Below are positions 6,370-13,268 of a stretch of DNA of 15,791 nucleotides, piece by piece (within the stretch, counting starts at the first letter, position 1; each line of letters begins with the position of its first letter). The DNA is from CAZFBR01 sp035353495 [NCBI: uncultured bacterium] (GTDB lineage: Bacteria; DAOPZR01). Location of the stretch: positions 1 to 15,791 of the forward strand of contig CAZFBR010000059.1 of the NCBI GenBank assembly GCA_964517215.1. The letters run 5' to 3'. The position numbers were made by a program, and so were the translations under genes. The notes under the pieces are model-generated. The model was not told the DNA's origin, searched no databases, and saw only the letters and a program-made list of their open reading frames with translations.

Positions 6370-8123
6370 CAGTTGCCGTCCCGGGTCCCGCCGGAGGTCA
6401 GCGTCTTCTGCCAGTCCGTGCCCAGCATATCGCCGAGCGACACGCCGCCGCCGCGCCGCCCGGACAGGTACTGCTGCAGGTCCTGCCGCTCCTGGTCCTT
6501 GAGCCGGTCGCGCACCGACAAGCCCAGCCGCCGCGCCGCCAGATCGACTTTGATGACCTTGGCCTGCAGTTGCTGGCCCACCTTCGCCACCGTTTCCACC
6601 TTGTCCACCGGCTGCGCCGCCAGCTGGGAGATATGCACCAGCCCGTCCACCCCCGGCTCCAGCTCCAGGAACGCCCCGAAGGCCGCCACCCGGGTCACTG
6701 TCCCCTCGACGCTCGTGCCGACCGGATAGCGCGCGGCAATCTTCAGCCACGGGTCGTCGGCGAGCTGCTTGAGTCCCAGCCGCACCAGGTGTTCCTGGCG
6801 GTCATAGGCCAGCACCTTCGCGGTCACGCTGTCACCGACCGCGGGCGGCACGGCAGCGTCGTCCCAGCTCAGGTCGTCATGGCGGATGATGCCGTCAACC
6901 CCGGGCGCCAGGGTCACAAACAGCGTCCGCCCCGCCACCGCACGCACCGTCCCGGTCACCGCGCCCCCCTCGGGATTGCGGGCGGCATAGTCCAGCCAGG
7001 GATCGGGCTGCGCCCCCTTGAGGGAGAGGGTCAGGCGCTGCTCGTCGGTGTTGATCGCCTCGACCCGCACGTTGACGCGGTCGCCTTCCGCCACTTCCTC
7101 GGCCGGATGCCGCAGCCGCGGGTTCCAGGAAATCTCCCGCAGGGGGACCAGGCCGGTCACGCCCTCCGCCAATTCGACAAACGCGCCGAATTTGCTCAGG
7201 CCGGTTACCCGCCCGCCGACCGTCGCCCCGACCGGAAACCGCGCCGGCACCGTCAGCCACGGGTTCTCCTGCAGCTGCTTGAGCCCGACCGCAATGCGCT
7301 GGCGGGTCTCGTCGATTTCCAGCACGCGCACGTCCAGTTCCTGACCGACCGTGACCACGTCACCGGGTTCGCGGATATAGCGCCAGGCGAGATTGCTCGC
7401 ATGCAGGAACGCGTCCACCCCGCCGAGGTCGACGAACACAAAATCGCGGCGGATCGCCTTCACCGTGCCGTGCACCACATCACCCACCCGCACTTTGGCA
7501 AAAATGGTTTTAAGCGCGCCGGCCCGCTCCTCGTCCTTGTGCTTGCGGTGCGAGACCACCACGTCGTGGCGCTCGCGGTCGATGCGGATGACCCGGCAGT
7601 CAAGCTCGCGCCCGACCAGTTCCTCGCCGTCCTGCAGGCCCGGCATCCCCGCCTGCGAAAAGGGCATGAACCCCGTGACGCCGTTGATCTTCACCCGGAA
7701 GCCGCTGGCCTTGACACAGGCCGTCACCACGCAGCGCAGCGACCGGTTGGCCGCCACCGCCGCCTCGATTTCCGCCCAGCCGAGCACCTGCAGCGCGGAG
7801 CTGTAGGACAGGCTGACCCCCTCATCGCCGTCAGCGTCGACCACCATCGCCTTGAGCGGCTGGCCGACCTTGACATTGAAGTGCGGCGGCAGCTCAGCGC
7901 GCGGGATGATCCCTTCGGTCTTGTGGTTCAGGTCGAGCACCACTTCGTCGCGGCTGACGCTCAGCACCACCCCCTCGACAATCATGCCCGGACGCAGATC
8001 GCGCAGCATAACCGTCTGGCCCGGCGCCGACTCGACCGCCGGAGCGCTTTCGCCCGCCCGCTGCCTCAGATACGGCGCCACGCCGTTCTCGTCGTCCAGC
8101 GGCGTAAAATCGAAGGTGCTCAT
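6369..8123 (-). CDS. rpsA: 30S ribosomal protein S1 (six S1 domains)
   Basis: The 584-residue protein has six S1/OB-fold RNA-binding domains at roughly 44-108, 127-194, 213-283, 299-369, 385-453 and 469-538. The last four show the typical pattern G-x-V-x-x-(F/V)-x-(F/V)-V-x-L...G-(L/I)-(V/I), for example [19 protein letters not shown] and [19 protein letters not shown], and the NPWL/DPWL inter-domain motif occurs repeatedly. S1 unwinds and positions mRNA on the 30S subunit. Length and domain number match Gram-negative RpsA. The ATG at 8123 has GAGG 7 bases upstream. A strong promoter and a stable leader hairpin precede it. The C-terminal tail (540-584) is short and charged. It heads a three-gene operon with two envelope proteins, an unusual pairing. 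Confidence 0.95.
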   Translation of the reverse strand: MSTFDFTPLDDENGVAPYLRQRAGESAPAVESAPGQTVMLRDLRPGMIVEGVVLSVSRDEVVLDLNHKTEGIIPRAELPPHFNVKVGQPLKAMVVDADGDEGVSLSYSSALQVLGWAEIEAAVAANRSLRCVVTACVKASGFRVKINGVTGFMPFSQAGMPGLQDGEELVGRELDCRVIRIDRERHDVVVSHRKHKDEERAGALKTIFAKVRVGDVVHGTVKAIRRDFVFVDLGGVDAFLHASNLAWRYIREPGDVVTVGQELDVRVLEIDETRQRIAVGLKQLQENPWLTVPARFPVGATVGGRVTGLSKFGAFVELAEGVTGLVPLREISWNPRLRHPAEEVAEGDRVNVRVEAINTDEQRLTLSLKGAQPDPWLDYAARNPEGGAVTGTVRAVAGRTLFVTLAPGVDGIIRHDDLSWDDAAVPPAVGDSVTAKVLAYDRQEHLVRLGLKQLADDPWLKIAARYPVGTSVEGTVTRVAAFGAFLELEPGVDGLVHISQLAAQPVDKVETVAKVGQQLQAKVIKVDLAARRLGLSVRDRLKDQERQDLQQYLSGRRGGGVSLGDMLGTDWQKTLTSGGTRDGN

Positions 8124-8140
8124 GGTCCGGCCTCGCTTCC

Positions 8141-8160
8141 GGCGCCGGCATACCGGCGCC
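8141..8160 (-). promoter_or_regulatory. Perfect 8-bp hairpin in the rpsA leader (candidate autoregulatory operator)
   Basis: The minus strand reads GGCGCCGG-TATG-CCGGCGCC, a perfect 8-bp, all-GC stem with a 4-base loop. It lies wholly inside the predicted leader, 6 bases upstream of the GAGG ribosome site (8131-8134) and 17 bases before the rpsA ATG. No T-run follows, so it is not a terminator. rpsA is translationally autoregulated in E. coli through leader structure, so a similar role here is plausible but inferred. Confidence 0.55.
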
Positions 8161-8194
8161 CGCTCTATGGTCTGCCCGCAGGCGAACGCCTAAA

Positions 8195-8224
8195 AGTATA
8201 ACCGGTGCGCCCGTCCCTTGTCAA
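8195..8224 (-). promoter_or_regulatory. Near-consensus sigma-70 promoter for rpsA
   Basis: On the minus strand, TTGACA (8219-8224, perfect) and TATACT (8195-8200, 5 of 6) are separated by 18 bases. An AT-rich stretch CAATTATTTGAT directly upstream may act as an UP element. Initiation near 8188 gives a leader of about 65 bases. This is the strongest promoter in the window, as expected for a ribosomal protein gene. Confidence 0.88.
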
Positions 8225-8242
8225 TCAAATAATTGGGATGCA

Positions 8243-9169
8243 TCACCCGCGCGGGTGGTATTTCTTCTGCAGGTCCTTGAGGTAGCCGGGATTGACATGC
8301 GTGTAGATCTGGGTGGTGGCGATATCCGCATGGCCCAGCAGCTCCTGCACCCGCCGGAGGTCGGCCCCGTTCTGCAGCAGGTGCGTCGCGAAGGAATGGC
8401 GCAGGGTGTGCACCCGCACCGCCGTGGCGTCAAGCCCCGCACCCCGCGCCGCTTTCTTGATGATTTTCCACACCCATTGCCGGGTCAGGGCGCTGCCGCG
8501 CGGGTTGACAAACACGGGCGCAGCGGGGCCCGGTTCACCCCGCCTGCGAAAATACGCGCGCAGCCATGCCACCGCCGTGGCATGCACCGGGACCGCCCGC
8601 TGGCGGCTCCCCTTGCCCATCACCCGGATTTCCTCGTGGTCGAGCGCGCAATCCTGCCCGCGCAGGCCCGTCAGTTCCGACACCCGCAACCCCGCCGCAT
8701 AAATCAGTTCAAGGATGGCCCGGTCGCGCACCCCGGCCGGCGTGGTGGTATCGGGCTGGACAAGCAGCCGTTCCACCTGCGCTTCCGTCAGGCAGCCGGG
8801 CAGGTGACGTTCGAGGCGCGGCGCCTCGAGGTCGGCGGTAATATCGCGGCGCAGATGGCCATCGAGCACGAGAAAGCGGAAGAACATTTTCAGCGCGGAC
8901 AGCCGCCGCGCCACCGTGCGCGGCGATACCCCGCCGCGCCGTTCCGCCACCAGGAATTCCGTGATGTCGTTGGCGCCGATGCCGGCCGGTTCCCGGTCGC
9001 CGTTCTGCTTCACCCAGGCGCGCCACCGGGCCAGGTCGCCGCGATAGGCGGCGATGGAATTGGCGGCGAGGCCCTTTTCACTGCGGATATAGGCGAGGAA
9101 CCCGTCGCGATACTGCAGCCAGATATCCGGCGGGGCGGCCGGCGGCGGCGTGCGGGCCGGCCGCTTCAC
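8243..9169 (-). CDS. xerD: Tyrosine site-specific recombinase, XerD type
   Basis: XerC/XerD recombinases resolve chromosome dimers at dif during cell division. With the GTG at 9169 as start (308 residues), all six catalytic residues are present: R162 (AAGLRVSEL), K186 (MGKGSRQ), H254 and R257 (HTLRHSFATHLL), H280 (LLGHADI) and nucleophile Y289 (TTQIYTHV). A SAM-like core-binding domain (RDGFLAYIRSEKGLAANSI...) precedes them. The C-terminus KKYHPRG matches the HPR(A/G) tail of Xer proteins. The frame runs up to another GTG at 9205, but the 9169 codon makes a 4-base GTGA overlap with the upstream stop, so I prefer it; neither has a strong ribosome site. It is likely the housekeeping recombinase, since no integron or phage context is seen. 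XerC versus XerD is not fully decided. Confidence 0.88.
   Translation of the reverse strand: MKRPARTPPPAAPPDIWLQYRDGFLAYIRSEKGLAANSIAAYRGDLARWRAWVKQNGDREPAGIGANDITEFLVAERRGGVSPRTVARRLSALKMFFRFLVLDGHLRRDITADLEAPRLERHLPGCLTEAQVERLLVQPDTTTPAGVRDRAILELIYAAGLRVSELTGLRGQDCALDHEEIRVMGKGSRQRAVPVHATAVAWLRAYFRRRGEPGPAAPVFVNPRGSALTRQWVWKIIKKAARGAGLDATAVRVHTLRHSFATHLLQNGADLRRVQELLGHADIATTQIYTHVNPGYLKDLQKKYHPRG
8244..8257 (-). terminator. GC-rich palindrome at the xerD stop (possible terminator)
   Basis: The 14-base perfect palindrome CACCCGCGCGGGTG overlaps the xerD stop codon and could fold as a 5-bp stem with a GCGC loop. The following T-rich stretch (AATTATTTGATT) starts only after about 10 GC-mixed bases, so it is not a classical intrinsic terminator. 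It may weakly insulate xerD from the rpsA promoter. Confidence 0.35.
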
Positions 9170-10245
9170 CGGTTGCGCAGCGCCAGCAGGCGCAGAATAA
9201 TCCACCCGCCGGAAAAGCTCACGAACCAGGCCGCCAGCAGCAGCAGCAGCAGCGCCACCCGCAGCCGCCAGGCGAAGTGGGCGATCAGGATGCCGGCCGC
9301 CTGCGTGCCGCGGCCGCGATTGCTGCGATACGCCGCCAGTTCCGGCGACAGCTCATCAGCGGGGATCACCAGCCCGTAACTGCCGCCCAGCCGGTGCAGC
9401 GGGGTATACGCCACCGCCCACAGGCGGTCCGCAAACGGCACCAGGCGCATGCCGCTTTCACCGGCGCGGATGCGCGCATGCAGATCGCCCAGCGCCCCGG
9501 TATCCAGCGGCAGCGGTTGGCCGCCCGCAAGCGGGCCGGCCACATTGGCCGCCGGATTCGCCGCCACCCCCAGCACGAGCACCATGCCGTCGTCGCGTAC
9601 GATGAACCCGCGCGCCGCCGCCAGCCCCTCGACCTGCAGCCAGCGCGCCGCCGCCTCGGCCACCGTCAGTTCCGCCAGCTGGCTGCCGCTGATAAACGCC
9701 AGCACCAGCGGCCCCGAATCTGAGTGCTGGTACTGCGCGCACCAGCGCGGTCCGGGCGCGGCCGCATACCATTCGGGTGCTGCCGCCGCCGGCAGCGGCG
9801 ACGACCACCGCTCGGTCACCTGCCAGCCGGACCCGCGCCGGGTAACGACCAGTTCACTGTCCGTGCGCAGGCGCGTGACCGCCGCCAGGCGCACCGCATC
9901 GGGTGTTTCCGCAAACAGCTGCGCCAGGGCCTGCGGCGAGGTCACCTGCAGCAGCTCGTCTTCGACCCGTTCCGCCTGCAGCGCCAGCAGCGGGCGCAGC
10001 AGCCGCTCCGCCTGCCGCGCCGCGGCAAATGCCGGACCCTGATCGGCATCATCACCCAGGCGGACAAACTGCTCCGTTGCCGCCTGTTCAATCAGGCCGA
10101 CGGCCAGCAGGCCGAGCGCCGCCAGCAGCAGCGCCATGAGCGCCGTGCCGCCGTACCACAACGTCAGGATGCGCCGCCGGCCGGCCGGCCCGGGCGCCAG
10201 CAGCGCCCGGGCGATCCGGTCGACCGTCGCGCGCAGTGCCGTCAT
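9166..10245 (-). CDS. Two-TM membrane protein with extracytoplasmic Cache-like sensor domain and no output domain
   Basis: The 359-residue protein has TM1 at about 29-53 and TM2 at about 328-352, bracketing a 270-residue extracytoplasmic region. The membrane-proximal part (MRLVPFADRLWAVAYTPLHRLGGSYGLVIPADEL) follows the Cache pattern in which a sensor ends with a 'Y.P......G..V.P.DEL' segment before TM2. The distal half has GFIVRDDGMVLVLG (about 215-228), a typical Cache strand with a 'D..G.V' turn. Such sensors normally continue into HAMP plus kinase, cyclase or SpoIIE phosphatase domains. Here only about seven residues (LALRNR end) follow TM2. The ATG lies 11 bases after the stop of the previous gene, and the stop overlaps xerD. 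It may work through a partner, perhaps the preceding membrane protein. The family call is moderate. Confidence 0.7.
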   Translation of the reverse strand: MTALRATVDRIARALLAPGPAGRRRILTLWYGGTALMALLLAALGLLAVGLIEQAATEQFVRLGDDADQGPAFAAARQAERLLRPLLALQAERVEDELLQVTSPQALAQLFAETPDAVRLAAVTRLRTDSELVVTRRGSGWQVTERWSSPLPAAAAPEWYAAAPGPRWCAQYQHSDSGPLVLAFISGSQLAELTVAEAAARWLQVEGLAAARGFIVRDDGMVLVLGVAANPAANVAGPLAGGQPLPLDTGALGDLHARIRAGESGMRLVPFADRLWAVAYTPLHRLGGSYGLVIPADELSPELAAYRSNRGRGTQAAGILIAHFAWRLRVALLLLLLAAWFVSFSGGWIILRLLALRNR

Positions 10246-10256
10246 GACGCGCCGGT

Positions 10257-11159
10257 TTACAGTTCGGTGCCGGAGGTCGAGGTCAGCAGCGCACTCACCG
10301 AGGCCGAGGGCGCCGGCGTGCTGTCGGCGGACGGCGCAGCTGCGGTGCGGTGGTCATCCAGGCTTTCACTGGTCAGCGACGCCGCCGGCACCGCCTGGCG
10401 CGATTCCATGCTCACCGCCGACGCTGCCGGCATGCTGCCGCTGCCGGCCGGCTGCGGCCGTTCACGATTGTCGCGGTCGCGGAAGCGGTTGCGCCGGTTC
10501 CGGCCGCGACCGTCACGGCCGTCACGGCCGTCGCGCGGTTCGGCGGTACCCGAGCCGCTGTTCGGTTTCGGCTGCTGATTCTGCTGGGCCGGCTGGCTGC
10601 CCCCCTGGCGCTGCGGCTGGTTGCCGCCGCGGCTCTGCTGCTGGTTCTGGCTTTGTCCCGACGCCGGGCGCTGATCGCGCCGCGGCTGCTGCGCTGCCGG
10701 CTGCGACCGTTCCGGGCTGCGTTCGCGATCGTGGTGCCGGTCATGCTCAAACCGCCGCCCGTCGCGCGCTTCGCCCGCCCGCACCGCCGTCTGCAGCGCC
10801 AGCGCCTGCAGCAGCAGGCCGCCCGGCACCAGACCGTAAAAGAGCGCCGCGGCGGCCGCGGCCTTGCCCGCGCCGGCGTACTGCGTCACTGCCACTGCCA
10901 CGCCGGCGGTCATCGTCAGTGTCGCGGCACCGCCCAGCACCCGCCGCGCGCTTTCCAGTTCCGTGCGCCCCAGCCGCTCCGCCGGCGCAAACAGCGTCAC
11001 CAGCGCATCCATCGGCCGCTTGATCCCGTAGGCCGCGAGAATGGCCAGCACCGCCAGTCCCGCCACCGCCAGCGCCGCCGTCGGCTGCTGGTCCAGCTGC
11101 GCCAGGCTCATCGTCACGCCCATCATCACCAGTACCCCGATAAATCCCAATGCCTTCAC
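10257..11159 (-). CDS. Membrane protein, four TM helices, with long disordered Gln/Arg/Gly/Ser tail (MotA/ExbB-like core possible)
   Basis: The start is GTG at 11159 with a strong AAGGAGA ribosome site (11168-11174) 8 bases upstream. Residues 1-125 hold about four hydrophobic helices (4-20, 27-45, 78-93, 100-123). A short cytoplasmic stretch (KRPMDALVTLF...) follows the second. This layout, with the LFYGLVPGGLLLQALALQTAV segment, recalls a shortened MotA/TolQ proton-channel core, but no signature residue proves it. Residues 130-300 are low complexity: a basic Glu/Arg/His start, a Gln/Asn-rich middle (QSQNQQQSRGGNQPQRQGG), an Arg-Asp-Gly repeat block (near 207-216) and a Ser/Ala/Thr end. Such tails often bind RNA or drive condensation. 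The gene is followed 11 bases later by the Cache protein. Function is not known. Confidence 0.75.
   Translation of the reverse strand: MKALGFIGVLVMMGVTMSLAQLDQQPTAALAVAGLAVLAILAAYGIKRPMDALVTLFAPAERLGRTELESARRVLGGAATLTMTAGVAVAVTQYAGAGKAAAAAALFYGLVPGGLLLQALALQTAVRAGEARDGRRFEHDRHHDRERSPERSQPAAQQPRRDQRPASGQSQNQQQSRGGNQPQRQGGSQPAQQNQQPKPNSGSGTAEPRDGRDGRDGRGRNRRNRFRDRDNRERPQPAGSGSMPAASAVSMESRQAVPAASLTSESLDDHRTAAAPSADSTPAPSASVSALLTSTSGTEL
10510..10536. repeat. 9-bp tandem repeat coding for Arg-Asp-Gly units
   Basis: Three consecutive 9-base units, ccgtcacgg, ccgtcacgg and ccgtcgcgc, encode the RDGRDGRDG block on the minus strand. The 9-base period keeps the frame, so copy number can change without breaking the gene. 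It lies in the disordered tail of the membrane protein. Confidence 0.75.
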
Positions 11160-11214
11160 GATACCCGTCTCCTTCCGTCGTCCGCCGCGCGCACGCTGCG
11201 CGTCCGCTGCGGCT

Positions 11215-11790
11215 TTACCCGCGCGGCTTCCCGGCCACCGCCGTGAGCCACCCGTCGTCCGCGCTGAGGTCCAAGACCGTCAGCGCTGCCGCCGTGAGGT
11301 GCCCGCGCAGTTCATCCGCCCCGTAATAGGCGTAGAACCGCGGCACCCCGTAGGCGGCGGTTTCCACTTCTTCACCCTGCCCGCGTTTCAGCGAGAGCAG
11401 CGCCACCCCGCCCGGCCGCAGCACGCGCCGCACTTCCGCCAGCGCCGCCGGCAGCCCGCATTTGGGCAGGTGCAGCAGCGAGGCGATTGCGGTCACTCCG
11501 TCAAGCGCACCCGCCGCCAGCGGCAGCATCCGCAGCTCGGCCACCGTCAGCGTATGCCGCCCCGCCGCCGGTGTCTCGCGCAACATGGCCGGCGACAAAT
11601 CCAGCCCGGCCACCCGGTAGCCGCGGGCGCGCAACGCCAGCACATCGCGGCCCGGGCCGCAGCCGAGATCCGCCACCAGCGCCGGCGGCGGCAGCGCCGC
11701 CGTCAGCCGGTCATACAGCGGGCTGAGATCTGCCGTCCGCCACTGCGCCGCATACCGTGCCGCAATGGCGGCATACGCATCGCCGGTCAG
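11215..11790 (-). CDS. Class I SAM-dependent methyltransferase (probable non-canonical CTG start)
   Basis: The core begins with motif I VADLGCGPGRDVLAL, then GLDLSPAML (acidic ribose-binding loop), LRMLPLAAGALDGVTAIASLLHL (motif II-III) and LAEVRRVLRPGGVALLSLKRG, the usual order of Methyltransf_11/25 enzymes. The only common start codon is GTG at 11676, directly before motif I, which would delete the conserved N-terminal helices. The frame upstream is clearly coding: it reads GDAYAAIAARYAAQW and LSPLYDRLTAALPPPAL, a typical methyltransferase lead-in. It reaches the stop of the preceding gene without ATG, GTG or TTG. A CTG at 11790 makes a 4-base CTGA overlap with that stop, so I place the start there (191 residues), by coupled reinitiation. 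An ATT inside is another option. The substrate is unknown. Confidence 0.75.
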   Translation of the reverse strand: MTGDAYAAIAARYAAQWRTADLSPLYDRLTAALPPPALVADLGCGPGRDVLALRARGYRVAGLDLSPAMLRETPAAGRHTLTVAELRMLPLAAGALDGVTAIASLLHLPKCGLPAALAEVRRVLRPGGVALLSLKRGQGEEVETAAYGVPRFYAYYGADELRGHLTAAALTVLDLSADDGWLTAVAGKPRG

Positions 11791-13205
11791 AGCTTGCGTG
11801 CGAGCACCTGCAGCCAGAGCACATACTCCGCCGATTTTGCCAGCGAACTGTACGGGTACACCCGCACATAGTAGGTGGCGTCCTTCTCCACATCGACCAG
11901 CATCGCCTCGCGCGACGCGCGGGATTCCGCCTTGCCCAGCACCTTCCCCTCGGCATTCAGCAGCATCAGGTCGACGTCACTGCCCGAATCCGTGCGCACA
12001 TCCAGCGCCAGCAGCGCGTACCCGCTCTGCGCCGCCGTGAACCGGTACCAGACCGCTTCACGCATGGCCCCGAACATGTCCCGGCCGGGCTCCAGCGTCA
12101 CCACCGCCGCCGGCAGTTCGACATATTCACCCTCGTCCAGCGTACCGCTGAAGCTGAACTCGCCGCGGCCGCTGACCTTCACGTAAAAGTCCGTGTACTT
12201 GTTGGCATCGCCGGTGAAACGCAGGACGCCGTCCGCCGCCGTGCCGTTGAACAGCTCCGTGCCGTCCTCAGCCAGCATCGCCACCTGCAGCCCCGCCCCG
12301 GTGAACGCCACCCGCAGATTGCCGCGCGCCTCAATGTGATAACGGTACCAAACGGCATCGTCCGTCACCGCGCCGTCGATGGTGTTGCCCGTTTCGATTG
12401 CCGTGAATTCCCGGGGCAGGTTCGGCGCAAAGACGCCCGCCGGCTGCTCTGCCGCGGTGTAGGCGCGCAGGGTGAAATCGCTCTCCGCCGCCGGTGTTTC
12501 CTCGTTCTGCCGGTAGATGAACACCCGCACCGCCACCGTGCGGTTCGCCGGGATCTGCGCCGCCACCCGCTCATATGCGCGGGCCGATTCCGCGGTATTG
12601 AGCACCCGCCCGTCCGCATCGGTCATGCCGAGGTCGATATCAATCGCCGCGTCCGCCCCCGTCATTTCGACCGCCACAAAGTCGCCGGTCGCGTCCGCCG
12701 GCACGTGCAGCAGGAACCAGCGGTCCGTTCCGGCCGTCACATGGCCGCTGGTCACTTCGTCAAACGACAGCACCGCCGCGTCGGCCGGCACCGTGAACTC
12801 CGGACCCGGCGCCGCCAGCGCGCTGGTCAGCTGCAGCTCCGCGTTCCCCTCAATCTCTGTCCCGGTGAGCCTGATAAAGAACCAGTATTCCCGCGAGGCG
12901 TCGACTGTGACCGCCAGCACGCCGTCCGCCGGTGCGGCCTGCCCCAGCAGTTCGCCCCGCTCGTTGTAGACCGCCGCCGCCACCTGCGTCGCCTGCGCGC
13001 CGCGCAGTTTCAGCTCCAGCATCCCCGACCCGTCAACGTAAATCTTGTACCAGGCCTCGGCCCCGGCCGCCACTGCCACCGTCTCCGCCTGGTTGAACGT
13101 CACCACCGTCGCTGTGGCGGGAATCGTCACCGTCACGGTTTCCGCCCCGGCGGGCAATGCCGCCAGCACCAGCATGAGCACTGCCATTGCGAGCATCTGT
13201 TTCAT
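11787..13205 (-). CDS. Secreted protein with four PPC-like beta-sandwich domains
   Basis: The 472-residue product has a Sec signal peptide (MKQMLAMAVLMLVLAALPAGA, cleavage near 21-22). Four repeats of about 85-100 residues follow (42-128, 153-250, 273-356, 376-467). Each carries a W-Y/F strand (AWYKIYV, RWFLLHV, VWYRYHI, VWYRFTA), a central 'D..L...(D/E).DG..L' turn (MTDADGRVLN, MLAEDGTELF, LLNAEGKVLG) and a closing Y-x-V-x-V strand. This is the bacterial pre-peptidase C-terminal (PPC) pattern, but no peptidase domain is present. The ATG at 13205 has GGGGGA (13211-13216) 5 bases upstream. The frame also reaches 13268, but the signal peptide marks the true start. It is Val/Ala/Thr-rich and probably envelope-associated or extracellular. 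It ends in a 4-base overlap with the methyltransferase. Confidence 0.82.
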   Translation of the reverse strand: MKQMLAMAVLMLVLAALPAGAETVTVTIPATATVVTFNQAETVAVAAGAEAWYKIYVDGSGMLELKLRGAQATQVAAAVYNERGELLGQAAPADGVLAVTVDASREYWFFIRLTGTEIEGNAELQLTSALAAPGPEFTVPADAAVLSFDEVTSGHVTAGTDRWFLLHVPADATGDFVAVEMTGADAAIDIDLGMTDADGRVLNTAESARAYERVAAQIPANRTVAVRVFIYRQNEETPAAESDFTLRAYTAAEQPAGVFAPNLPREFTAIETGNTIDGAVTDDAVWYRYHIEARGNLRVAFTGAGLQVAMLAEDGTELFNGTAADGVLRFTGDANKYTDFYVKVSGRGEFSFSGTLDEGEYVELPAAVVTLEPGRDMFGAMREAVWYRFTAAQSGYALLALDVRTDSGSDVDLMLLNAEGKVLGKAESRASREAMLVDVEKDATYYVRVYPYSSLAKSAEYVLWLQVLARKL

Positions 13206-13239
13206 GGTTTTCCCCCGTGTGTCGAATTCACTGCATTTG

Positions 13240-13268
13240 ATGCTAACAGACCGGGCACCGCCCGTCAA
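13240..13268 (-). promoter_or_regulatory. Candidate sigma-70 promoter for the PPC protein, overlapping the dehydrogenase stop
   Basis: On the minus strand, TTGACG (13263-13268) and TAGCAT (13240-13245) are separated by 17 bases. The -35 box overlaps the TGA of the dehydrogenase gene. A small hairpin CGGGC-GGT-GCCCG (13252-13264) covers the -35 edge and spacer and could act as a weak terminator for the upstream gene. The predicted leader is about 28 bases. Confidence 0.5.

Noticed and set aside
5353-6750. 465-residue version of the TPR protein
   Set aside because: The extra N-terminal 127 residues are Gly/Ala/Arg-rich, overlap rpsA fully, and precede a well-placed ATG that overlaps the rpsA stop.
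6099-8201. 700-codon plus-strand open frame
   Set aside because: It is fully antisense to rpsA and the TPR gene start, has shadow-type composition, and lies opposite a protein with six clear S1 domains.
8243-9205. Xer protein as an integron or phage integrase
   Set aside because: Length, HPRG-type C-terminus and context fit chromosomal XerD. No attachment site, gene cassettes or phage genes are seen.
10257-10750. Low-complexity tail region as a non-coding repeat array or CRISPR
   Set aside because: Repeats are short, irregular and in frame with the membrane protein. There are no spacer-like units.
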